The notes beneath the pieces are model-generated. The model saw only the letters and a list, made by a program, of their open reading frames with translations, was not told where the DNA came from and did not search any database. Source: JAZQLP01 sp045542755 (GTDB lineage: Bacteria > Bacillota > Clostridia > Oscillospirales > UBA644). From it: a stretch of 6,157 nucleotides of DNA. The translations under genes and the position numbers were made by a program. The first letter of the stretch is position 1. Every line of letters begins with the position of its first letter. Location: positions 1 through 6,157 of the forward strand of contig JAZQLP010000064.1 in the NCBI GenBank assembly GCA_045542755.1. Direction: 5' to 3'. Shown here one piece after another: positions 1-5,061 of this stretch.

Positions 1-8
1 TAGCCCCA

Positions 9-40
9 AAGAGCCTTCTTTTGGAAGGCTCTTGTTTTTT
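9..40 (+). terminator. Intrinsic terminator of an upstream gene outside the window
   Basis: AAGAGCCTTC (9-18) pairs with GAAGGCTCTT (24-33), giving a 10-bp stem with a short T/G loop, followed by six T residues (35-40). No gene before it is visible, so it most likely ends a plus-strand unit lying to the left. Its left arm and T-tract closely resemble the terminator at 3944-3979. Confidence 0.85.
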
Positions 41-75
41 ATTGTATATTTTTTCCGCGCGCAGGATTTCAAATC

Positions 76-90
76 GTCACCGCAGGTGAC
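76..90. other. Small GC hairpin with GCA triloop
   Basis: GTCACC (76-81) and GGTGAC (85-90) form a perfect 6-bp stem around a GCA triloop. No proper T-tract follows (only four T after a gap), so it is not a convincing terminator. It resembles the triloop mini-hairpins of the array at 4029-4201. Its function is unknown. Confidence 0.4.
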
Positions 91-93
91 ACA

Positions 94-234
94 TTTTCCG
101 CACTTTCCCCGCCGCAGCGGTAACTCGCACAAAGTATTGCGAAGCTGACTTTGTGCGAAATAGAGGAGGAGCTGCGGAGCGAGTGACGGTTCGGGGCAAA
201 GCTACGAACCTAACCAGCTGCCGCCAGCGACGAC
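94..234 (+). repeat. Structured dispersed repeat, copy 1
   Basis: This 141-bp block recurs at 2632-2772 in the same orientation with 11 mismatches and no indels. Three helices can be drawn. An outer 6-bp helix pairs GCGGTA (117-122) with TGCCGC (219-224). An 11-bp hairpin pairs TCGCACAAAGT (125-135) with ACTTTGTGCGA (148-158), and its loop contains GCGAAGC. A 6-bp hairpin pairs GGTTCG (188-193) with CGAACC (205-210). Substitutions between the copies fall in loops and linkers or preserve pairing: 121 T becomes C, so T-G becomes C-G. It ends 2 nt before the -35 box of the next operon. There is no credible ORF in it. It could be a REP/BIME-like element, a non-autonomous mobile element or a structured leader RNA; the sequence does not decide. 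Confidence 0.85.
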
Positions 235-236
235 TA

Positions 237-265
237 TTGACAAACGCCCCATTTTATGCTATCAT
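237..265 (+). promoter_or_regulatory. Sigma-A-type promoter for the PPTase/alpha-galactosidase unit
   Basis: A perfect -35 box TTGACA (237-242), a 17-nt spacer and a -10 box TATCAT (260-265) predict transcription starting near 271-273. That leaves a leader of only about 20 nt before the GTG start at 293. The -35 box follows almost directly on the end of repeat copy 1. Confidence 0.75.
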
Positions 266-292
266 ATTCCCATACAATTCTCCCAAAAGGCG

Positions 293-937
293 GTGGCAAA
301 AACGGATATATATTACTGCATATTCCCTCATCCGGGTATGTCCCTGACAGAGGAAGAAAAGGCCCTTATCCCCCTTCTTTCAAAGGAAAAAAGGGCGCTA
401 TGCACCCAAAAATTCCAGCCCCGCCCCCTGCGAATGAGCTTTTACGGGGAGATAATTCCCCTCTGGCTCTGGAGCATAGCACACCCGAAAAGACGGCGCC
501 TCCCCCATGTGAGATACTCAAAAAAGGGCAAGCCCCGCATAGGCTTTAGTGGCTTTCATTACAGCGTGACCCATACCGAGGGCGGCATATTCGTGGCCGT
601 AAAAAGCTCTCCCGTGGGCATAGACGCCGAAAAACCGCGAGAGGTAAATTTCAGCGTAGCCGAGCGATATTTTGCACCCAATGACTACGCAAAGCTCCGC
701 CATACCCTTGACCCTGACAGGCTCTATTCCACCCTTTGGACGAGGCTTGAGGCCTACGCAAAATATCTTGGCTCGGGCATCTCCAAAGCCCTGCCTCCGC
801 CCCCTCAAAAGGCATCCACCGTCACCGCGCCCGACGGCTATATAGTGTCGGTCTACCCCCCTGCCGAGGAGATGAGCCTCATCCCCGCGGACCCCGAAAA
901 GATAATAACGGATTTAACAAGGAAGATAAATTTATGA
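293..937 (+). CDS. 4'-phosphopantetheinyl transferase, Sfp-like
   Basis: Enzymes of this superfamily move the 4'-phosphopantetheine arm of CoA to a conserved serine of acyl, peptidyl or aryl carrier proteins, in the cytosol and with Mg2+. The 214-residue product has the family order: a GKP motif near residue 79, SVTHTEG (91-97, corresponding to the usual ISHSG-type motif), GIDAEK (109-114) with metal ligands D111 and E113, AERYF (123-127), and WTRLEAYAK (149-157) with E153 and K157. Length is close to that of Sfp (about 220). The start is GTG at 293. AAAAGG or AGGCGG lies very close to it, so the ribosome site is poorly spaced; ATG at 338 is an alternative but would remove the first beta strand. 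The stop overlaps the next ATG (ATGA), which suggests translational coupling. No carrier protein or synthase gene is nearby, so the substrate is unknown. The lysine of the usual WTxKEA motif is leucine here. Confidence 0.85.
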   Translation: MAKTDIYYCIFPHPGMSLTEEEKALIPLLSKEKRALCTQKFQPRPLRMSFYGEIIPLWLWSIAHPKRRRLPHVRYSKKGKPRIGFSGFHYSVTHTEGGIFVAVKSSPVGIDAEKPREVNFSVAERYFAPNDYAKLRHTLDPDRLYSTLWTRLEAYAKYLGSGISKALPPPPQKASTVTAPDGYIVSVYPPAEEMSLIPADPEKIITDLTRKINL

Positions 938-2574
938 AACTGAGATACCCCGATTTTGTGGAGCTTTACACCGCCGTAAAGCCCATGAAAAGAGTTTTTC
1001 ACGTTGCAAAAGAGATAGTTTCCGAGGACGTAAGGATTGAGTTTGACCTTACCGACAGCGGCCTTAAAATATTCCTCACAGCCGACCAAACTCCCCTCCG
1101 TTGGCTTGGAGTGAGATTTAATTTCACCCCCGACGAGGTCAGAAACGAGCCCGTAAGAATTCTGGGCGACGCCTTTGAGAGAGCTTACGGCGACCTTGCA
1201 TGGAGAGGTATCGAATCGGGCAGAGTAATGCCCTGGTACATCCTTGTGTCCAACGGCACCGACTCAAATCTCGATACCAAGGGCAGATACACCGAGGGCT
1301 TTGGCGTTAAGGTTCAGCCCTCATCCATAGTCACCTGGCAGTACGACGGCGCGGGCGTGACCCTTTGGGCAGACGTACGATGCGGCGGCGAGGGTGTTAT
1401 CCTTGGCGGCAGAAGGCTTGAGATATGCGAGGTAGTCTTTGGCGACTACAAGGATATGTCCGCCTTTGACGCGGGCAGAAGGTTCTGCTCCCTTATGTGT
1501 CCCAGCCCCAAGCTCCCCGACCACAAGGTCTACGGCTCAAACAACTGGTACTACGCCTACGGTCAGTCCTCCCACGAGGAGATTTTGGCCGACACCAAGA
1601 TAGTGGCAGACCAGTGCGAGGGTCTTGACAACCGCCCCTATATGGTCATTGACGACGGATGGCAGAAAAATCCCTGCAACGGCCCCTGGACTGTGACCAA
1701 CGAGAGATTTCCCGACATGAAAAAGCTGGCCTCCGAGATGAAGGCCATGGGCGTCCGCACGGGCATTTGGGTAAGATATCTCCACGACTCCCAAAACGAG
1801 GTAGTATCGGCAGACTCTCCCTGGCGTCACCCCATTGACAAGGCCATGCTCGACCCCTCTCATCCCGAAGTGCTTGACTACGTAGCCCGCATTACGAGGA
1901 TGTTCAGAGAGTGGGGCTTCGACCTTATAAAGCACGACTTTACCGTAAGAGATATATGTATAAACTTCGGCTACGGCATGAAGGACAGAATGGTCAAGGA
2001 GGACAACTGGAGCTTCTACGACAAATCCAAGACCACCGCCGAAATAACCCTCAACCTCTATCGCGTTATTAAGGAAGCGGCAGGTGAGGATTGCGTTATC
2101 ATCGGCTGTAACACCGTCTCCCACCTCTGCGCAGGGCTGTACGAGCTAAACCGCACGGGTGACGACACCTCGGGCAAGGAATGGCGCCGCACAAGAAAGA
2201 TGGGCATGAACACCCTGGCCTTCCGTATGATACAGAACGGCACCTTCTATATGGCCGATGCCGACTGTGTGGGCATAATGACCCGAAAGCTTACGGGCGA
2301 GAAGCTCATTCCTTGGGAAAAGAACGTACAGTGGCTCCACCTTCTCTCCAGAAGCGGCTCTCCCCTCTTCGTGTCCTGCCAGCCTGGGGCCCTTAATGAA
2401 GAAGAGGTTGAAACCCTCCGTCAGGCCTGGGCTGTAAACTCGGTACAGACAAACGACTGCCGTCCCCTTGACTGGATGGACAACGACTGCCCCCGCCGCT
2501 GGCTCATAGACGGCGAGGAAGTCACCTACGACTGGTATATTGAAACAGGCGTTGACAATTTCAGAGCAATGTAG
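934..2574 (+). CDS. GH36-like alpha-galactosidase (clan GH-D)
   Basis: This is a retaining alpha-galactosidase-type glycoside hydrolase, expected to remove terminal alpha-galactosyl residues from oligosaccharides such as melibiose or raffinose. The 546 residues match the length of the compact Thermotoga-type GH36 enzymes (about 550) rather than the 700-plus-residue forms. In order there is an N-terminal beta-sandwich (about 1-190), a TIM barrel opening with SNNWYYAYG (202-210), a substrate-site VIDDGW (238-243), the probable nucleophile D335 in IKHDF, GCN (391-393), the probable acid/base D411 in RTGDD (407-411), ADADC (441-445), and a short C-terminal region. No signal peptide is visible, so it should act in the cytosol on imported sugars. 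AAGGAAG (919-925) can serve as ribosome site. The ATG overlaps the PPTase stop, and a terminator follows immediately. No sugar transporter or regulator is in view. Exact substrate is inferred from family only. Confidence 0.8.
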   Translation: MKLRYPDFVELYTAVKPMKRVFHVAKEIVSEDVRIEFDLTDSGLKIFLTADQTPLRWLGVRFNFTPDEVRNEPVRILGDAFERAYGDLAWRGIESGRVMPWYILVSNGTDSNLDTKGRYTEGFGVKVQPSSIVTWQYDGAGVTLWADVRCGGEGVILGGRRLEICEVVFGDYKDMSAFDAGRRFCSLMCPSPKLPDHKVYGSNNWYYAYGQSSHEEILADTKIVADQCEGLDNRPYMVIDDGWQKNPCNGPWTVTNERFPDMKKLASEMKAMGVRTGIWVRYLHDSQNEVVSADSPWRHPIDKAMLDPSHPEVLDYVARITRMFREWGFDLIKHDFTVRDICINFGYGMKDRMVKEDNWSFYDKSKTTAEITLNLYRVIKEAAGEDCVIIGCNTVSHLCAGLYELNRTGDDTSGKEWRRTRKMGMNTLAFRMIQNGTFYMADADCVGIMTRKLTGEKLIPWEKNVQWLHLLSRSGSPLFVSCQPGALNEEEVETLRQAWAVNSVQTNDCRPLDWMDNDCPRRWLIDGEEVTYDWYIETGVDNFRAM

Positions 2575-2580
2575 TTCCCG

Positions 2581-2610
2581 ACTCCTCCGCGAATGCGGAG
2601 GAGTTTTCTC
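2581..2610 (+). terminator. Intrinsic terminator of the PPTase/alpha-galactosidase unit
   Basis: ACTCCTCCGC (2581-2590) pairs perfectly with GCGGAGGAGT (2595-2604) around a GAAT tetraloop, followed by TTTTCTC. It begins 7 nt after the stop codon. The stem is strong but the T-tract is short. Confidence 0.85.
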
Positions 2611-2631
2611 ACGCCGTTTTTCCCGCCCCCG

Positions 2632-2772
2632 TTTTCCGTTCCCTCCCCGCCGCAGCGGCAACTCGCACAAAGTATTGCGAAGCTGACTTTGTGCGAAATA
2701 GAGGAGGAGTGGCGGAGCGGGTGACGGTTCGGGGCAAAGCAACGAACCGAACTAGCTGCCGCCAGCGACGAC
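2632..2772 (+). repeat. Structured dispersed repeat, copy 2
   Basis: This is the second copy of the 94-234 element, about 92% identical over 141 bp with no indels. The outer helix is GCGGCA (2655-2660) with TGCCGC (2757-2762). The 11-bp hairpin is 2663-2673 with 2686-2696, and the GGTTCG/CGAACC hairpin is 2726-2731 with 2743-2748. Like copy 1 it sits between the terminator of one unit and the promoter of the next, here 36 nt before the -35 box. The remaining sequence of the 2575-2887 gap is a terminator, a pyrimidine-rich stretch (2605-2648), a short T-rich stretch (2773-2800) and the mntP promoter and leader. I see no gene there. Confidence 0.85.
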
Positions 2773-2808
2773 GGTTTTCAAACCTTTTTCAAAATCGCCC
2801 CTGTCTGC

Positions 2809-2837
2809 TTGACATCCCCTTCACAATATGATATAAT
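2809..2837 (+). promoter_or_regulatory. Perfect-consensus sigma-A promoter for mntP
   Basis: TTGACA (2809-2814), exactly 17 nt, then TATAAT (2832-2837). Transcription should start near 2844, leaving a leader of about 43 nt. That is too short for the yybP-ykoY manganese riboswitch that often precedes mntP genes. The promoter also excludes a TTG start at 2837, because that codon lies inside the -10 region. Confidence 0.85.
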
Positions 2838-2887
2838 TGCTCAGTTACAAGAACTATTTCACCTTATATCTTTGGAGCAACAGTATA

Positions 2888-3472
2888 ATGAACATCGACT
2901 TTTCCTTTTTCTTTACCGCAATAATGCTCGGCGTAGGTCTGGCTATGGACGCATTTTCCGTATCTCTGGCCAACGGCCTTAACGAGCCCAAAATGAAACT
3001 GCCCAAAATGTTCGGCGTTGCGGGAATCTTCTCCCTCTTCCAGTTTGCAATGCCCATGATAGGCTGGATCTGCGTTTCCACCGTCTGTCAGGTGTTCGGG
3101 GTATTTGAAAAGTTCATTCCCTGGATAGCCCTGGGTCTTCTTGGTTACATAGGCGGCAGCATGATAGTAGAAGCCATAAAGAGCAAGGACTCCGAAGATG
3201 AAAAGCCCGCCGTTGGCTTCCTCGCCCTTATAGTTCAGGGCATCGCCACCTCCATTGACGCCCTCTCGGTAGGCTTCACCATTTCCGATTATAATTGGCT
3301 TGAGGCCCTTCTCTCCTGCGCCCTTATCGGCGTTGTGACCTTCTTTATCTGCTTTGCAGGTATCGCCATAGGCAAAAAGGCAGGCACCAAGCTTGCCAAC
3401 AAGGCAGGCATTCTCGGCGGCGCCATACTTATCTTTATAGGACTTGAGATATTTATTACAAGTTGGTTTTGA
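2888..3472 (+). CDS. mntP: MntP-family manganese efflux pump
   Basis: This is an inner-membrane exporter of the MntP family (formerly DUF204), which in studied bacteria lowers cytosolic Mn2+. The 194-residue product shows the internal two-fold repeat of the family: GLAMDAFSVSLANG (17-30) with D21, and ATSIDALSVGF (120-130) with D124. About six hydrophobic segments are visible, with a charged, Asp/Glu/Lys-rich cytosolic linker at about 97-107 and a GILGG motif (174-178) near the end. The start is ATG 2888, downstream of GGAG (2874-2877, 10-nt gap); a longer TTG start at 2837 would be upstream of the transcript. Length agrees with the family's usual 185-195. The gene is probably cotranscribed with the YkvA-like gene 92 nt downstream, since no terminator with a T-tract separates them. 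Expression control is not visible: there is no manganese riboswitch in the short leader. Confidence 0.92.
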   Translation: MNIDFSFFFTAIMLGVGLAMDAFSVSLANGLNEPKMKLPKMFGVAGIFSLFQFAMPMIGWICVSTVCQVFGVFEKFIPWIALGLLGYIGGSMIVEAIKSKDSEDEKPAVGFLALIVQGIATSIDALSVGFTISDYNWLEALLSCALIGVVTFFICFAGIAIGKKAGTKLANKAGILGGAILIFIGLEIFITSWF

Positions 3473-3473
3473 T

Positions 3474-3542
3474 TAGAGCATAGAGTATAGAGCATAGAGC
3501 GTAGGGATAGCCCCCTATAACCTATAACCTTCGCTCTATAAC
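3474..3542. repeat. Heptamer-repeat palindrome between mntP and the YkvA-like gene
   Basis: The left arm is five consecutive 7-mers of the TAGAGCA type: TAGAGCA (3474), TAGAGTA (3481), TAGAGCA (3488), TAGAGCG (3495) and a degenerate TAGGGAT (3502). The right arm holds CTATAAC 7-mers at 3515, 3522 and 3536, also in a 7-nt register. ATAGAGCG (3494-3501) pairs with CGCTCTAT (3532-3539), and TAGGG (3502-3506) can pair with CCCTA (3513-3517). No T-tract follows, so it is not an obvious terminator. It may be an mRNA-processing or stability hairpin within the operon, or a repeat-expansion product. Confidence 0.65.
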
Positions 3543-3564
3543 CTCGGCGACTGAAAGGAGCCCC

Positions 3565-3930
3565 ATGAATCTCAAAGACCGCGCAAAAAAGCTCACCACC
3601 GACGTTCCTGCCGTATTTATGGCATTAAAGGATAGGCGAACCCCTTGGTACGCCAAGATTTTGGGTGGCCTGACGGTAATATACGCCCTCTCCCCCATAG
3701 ACCTTATTCCCGACTTTATCCCTTTCCTTGGATACCTTGACGACCTGATAATCCTCCCCCTTTTGGTTGCGCTCACGGTAAAATTTATTCCCAAGGACGT
3801 CTTTACAGACTGCAGAGAAAAGGCGGCGGGAATCTGGCAGAACGGCAAGCCAAAAAAGTGGTACTACGGCATCCCCTTCGTCCTTGTTTGGGTAGTTGTG
3901 ATTGGGTTAATTGTAATTGCGATAATATAG
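3565..3930 (+). CDS. YkvA-like (DUF1232) small membrane protein
   Basis: The product is a 121-residue protein of the YkvA/DUF1232 family, whose biochemical role is not established. The hallmark segment is clear: YALSPIDLIPDFIPFLGYLDD at about 40-60, an amphipathic to hydrophobic hairpin rich in Pro and Asp, followed by ILPLLVALTV. A second hydrophobic stretch at about 102-121 ends the protein and looks like a C-terminal membrane anchor. The N-terminus is basic and cytosolic-looking. AAAGGAG (3554-3560) lies 4 nt before ATG 3565, a good ribosome site. It is the last gene of the probable mntP unit, with a strong terminator 13 nt after its stop. A link to manganese export is only an inference from position. 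Confidence 0.85.
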   Translation: MNLKDRAKKLTTDVPAVFMALKDRRTPWYAKILGGLTVIYALSPIDLIPDFIPFLGYLDDLIILPLLVALTVKFIPKDVFTDCREKAAGIWQNGKPKKWYYGIPFVLVWVVVIGLIVIAII

Positions 3931-3943
3931 TGCAACAATATAA

Positions 3944-3979
3944 AAGAGCCTTCTTTTTCAAGAGGGCTCTTGTTTTTTT
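3944..3979 (+). terminator. Intrinsic terminator of the mntP/YkvA-like unit
   Basis: Positions 3944-3955 pair with 3960-3971, a 12-bp stem with one G-T pair and a TTTC loop, followed by G and seven T residues (3973-3979). Left arm AAGAGCCTTCTTTT and tail GGCTCTTGTTTTTT match the terminator at 9-40 almost word for word. Confidence 0.9.
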
Positions 3980-4028
3980 GCCGCCTGAGGGTTTGCGTTT
4001 GCCACCGCACATTATTAATCAGAAGATT

Positions 4029-4201
4029 AGTGATATTTGCCCTACGGGCAAGTGATATTCCTCGCCTTGCTCGGAGTGATATTGCCGCTTTGCGGCAGTG
4101 ATATTATATCCGCCTTCGAACTGGCCGAAGGCCAATATCACTCGCGAAGCGAATATCACTCGGCGAAGCCGAATATAACTCGCCGTAAGGCGAATATAAC
4201 T
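4029..4201. repeat. Palindromic-spacer repeat array (9-bp repeats, hairpin spacers, inverted halves)
   Basis: Eight 9-bp repeats occur. AGTGATATT is at 4029, 4051, 4075 and 4097. Its reverse complement AATATCACT is at 4134 and 4152, and the one-base variant AATATAACT is at 4172 and 4193. Each spacer can fold on itself. TGCCC-TAC-GGGCA is 4038-4050. 4060-4074 is an imperfect CC..GC-CTT-GC..GG hairpin. GCCGC-TTT-GCGGC is 4084-4096. In the central spacer, GCCTTCG (4112-4118) pairs with CGAAGGC (4126-4132). CGC-GAA-GCG is 4143-4151. CGGC-GAA-GCCG is 4161-4171. CGCC-GTAA-GGCG is 4181-4192. Because the repeat halves are inverted, the whole block can form a long cruciform in which 9-bp helices alternate with pairs of facing mini-hairpins. 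It lies between convergent genes and would be in the 3' UTR of the minus-strand zupT-like gene. Spacing and palindromic spacers rule out a CRISPR array. Function and mobility are unknown. The rest of this 284-bp gap (3980-4028) shows nothing recognisable. Confidence 0.85.
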
Positions 4202-4234
4202 GTGTAGGCCTTTTCTACAAGAAAAGGCCTACAC
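4202..4234 (-). terminator. Hairpin overlapping the stop codon of the zupT-like gene
   Basis: GTGTAGGCCTTTTC (4202-4215) is perfectly complementary to GAAAAGGCCTACAC (4221-4234), a 14-bp stem with a 5-nt loop. On the minus strand the first arm encodes the last codons of the transporter and the stop codon falls at the loop. No T-tract follows on the minus strand, so intrinsic termination is doubtful; it may instead block 3' exonuclease or act with the adjoining array. Confidence 0.55.
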
Positions 4235-4988
4235 TCACCCCCATTATCCCCATACCTGACACTACCCCCACCAGCGCCAGCCCATGGCTCCCCTCTCTTT
4301 CGGCGGCAGGGAGAAGCTCGTCAAGGGAGATATAGGTCATTATCCCTGCCACGGCGGAGAACACCGCCCCGTAGACTCCGTCGCTCATAAATGGGGTGAG
4401 GAGCAGGTACCCCACCACCGCACCCAAGGGCTCGGTGAGTCCCGAAGCAAGGGATAGCAAAAAGGCCTTCCGTTTCCCCATTCCCCCGTATGCCAAGGGC
4501 AGAGCCACGCTTATGCCCTCGGGAATATTATGCACGGCTATGGCCACCACCACGGGCAGAGCAATGGAAGGGTCGGAAAGGGCCGCCATAAAGGTTGCCA
4601 TGCCCTCGGGCAGATTATGGAGAGCTATGGCAAGGGCAGTCACAAGCCCTGCCTTTTTCATATCTCCACCTGCCCCACTCTCCCCACTCTCGGGGAGTAT
4701 TTTATTAAGGAGAGCAAGTAGCCCCATACCCCCGAAAAAGGCCGCCAGCATCACAAAATACCCAGCCCTTTCACCCAGAGCCGAGGTAAGATACGACCTG
4801 CCCTTCAAGAGTATCTCACCCAGAGAAACGTATATCATAACCCCTGCCGAAAAGCCCATGCACAGGCAGAGAAACCTAGGGCCTCTCCGTCCCGAAAAAA
4901 GGGCGGTCAGACTGCCGATACCCGTGGACAGCCCCGCCAGCAGAGTCATTAAAAAGGCAAATAAAATATTATTGTTCGTAATAATCAC
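4215..4988 (-). CDS. zupT: ZIP-family divalent metal transporter, ZupT-like
   Basis: This is a cytoplasmic-membrane ZIP transporter that would import Zn2+, and possibly Mn2+, Fe2+ or other divalent metals. With a GTG start the product is 257 residues, the usual ZupT length. The two signature metal-site helices are present: HNLPEG (124-129) and HNIPEG (153-158), with SLDELLP (221-227) in the last part and about eight hydrophobic segments. The N-terminal segment LLAGLSTGIGSL and FSAGVMIY are typical of the family. The loop before the first HNLPEG is Ser/Gly-rich and not His-rich. The start is uncertain. ATG 5037-5039 keeps the frame open but lies upstream of the predicted minus-strand -10 box. 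GTG 4986-4988 is only 2 nt from GAGG (4991-4994), while ATT codons at 4983 and 4980 are better spaced. The gene converges on the YkvA-like gene and diverges from the alkaline phosphatase. Confidence 0.9.
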   Translation of the reverse strand: MIITNNNILFAFLMTLLAGLSTGIGSLTALFSGRRGPRFLCLCMGFSAGVMIYVSLGEILLKGRSYLTSALGERAGYFVMLAAFFGGMGLLALLNKILPESGESGAGGDMKKAGLVTALAIALHNLPEGMATFMAALSDPSIALPVVVAIAVHNIPEGISVALPLAYGGMGKRKAFLLSLASGLTEPLGAVVGYLLLTPFMSDGVYGAVFSAVAGIMTYISLDELLPAAEREGSHGLALVGVVSGMGIMGVSVGLFL

Positions 4989-5016
4989 TACCTCATCTTT
5001 AAACTTCTTCCTTAAT

Positions 5017-5046
5017 AATATATGCCCACAACTTGACATCGGACAA
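5017..5046 (-). promoter_or_regulatory. Predicted promoter of the zupT-like gene
   Basis: On the minus strand, TTGTCC (5046-5041), an 18-nt spacer and TATATT (5022-5017) make a plausible sigma-A promoter. It would start transcription near 5010, giving a leader of about 20 nt before GTG 4988. It overlaps the plus-strand promoter at 5033-5061. Confidence 0.45.
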
Positions 5047-5061
5047 TAATTATGGTAGAAT
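5033..5061 (+). promoter_or_regulatory. Sigma-A promoter of the alkaline phosphatase gene
   Basis: TTGACA (5033-5038), a 17-nt spacer and TAGAAT (5056-5061) predict a start near 5068 and a leader of about 27 nt. TGACAT (5034-5039) and ATGTCA (5063-5068) form an inverted repeat around the promoter core. ATAATTAT (5046-5053) is a small palindrome in the spacer. No known operator consensus, such as a full Zur, Fur or PhoP site, can be recognised with confidence. Confidence 0.75.

Noticed and set aside
153..347. Small plus-strand frame starting in repeat copy 1
   Set aside because: It begins within the repeat hairpin, crosses the promoter, overlaps the PPTase start in another frame, and has no convincing ribosome site.
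1537..2124. Minus-strand open frame opposite the GH36-like gene
   Set aside because: It is antisense to the catalytic barrel; the plus strand carries clear family motifs throughout, so this is a codon-bias shadow.
2146..2742. Minus-strand open frame running from the GH36-like gene into repeat copy 2
   Set aside because: It crosses a terminator hairpin and a non-coding repeat, and the product shows no recognisable fold.
2838..2887. yybP-ykoY manganese riboswitch ahead of mntP
   Set aside because: The leader is only about 43 nt from the predicted start, too short for this riboswitch, and no matching stems are visible.
2837..2887. N-terminal extension of MntP from a TTG at 2837
   Set aside because: The TTG overlaps the -10 box and lies upstream of the predicted transcript start; ATG 2888 gives the normal family length.
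3474..3542. Intrinsic terminator between mntP and the YkvA-like gene
   Set aside because: A hairpin can form, but no T-tract follows and a good ribosome site and start codon come soon after.
4029..4201. CRISPR array
   Set aside because: Repeats are only 9 bp, spacers are 9-28 nt and self-complementary, the array reverses orientation midway, and no cas gene is present.
4396..5049. Plus-strand open frame opposite the ZIP transporter
   Set aside because: The product is Pro/Arg/Ser-rich, as expected of the antisense of a membrane protein gene; the minus strand carries both HNxPEG motifs.
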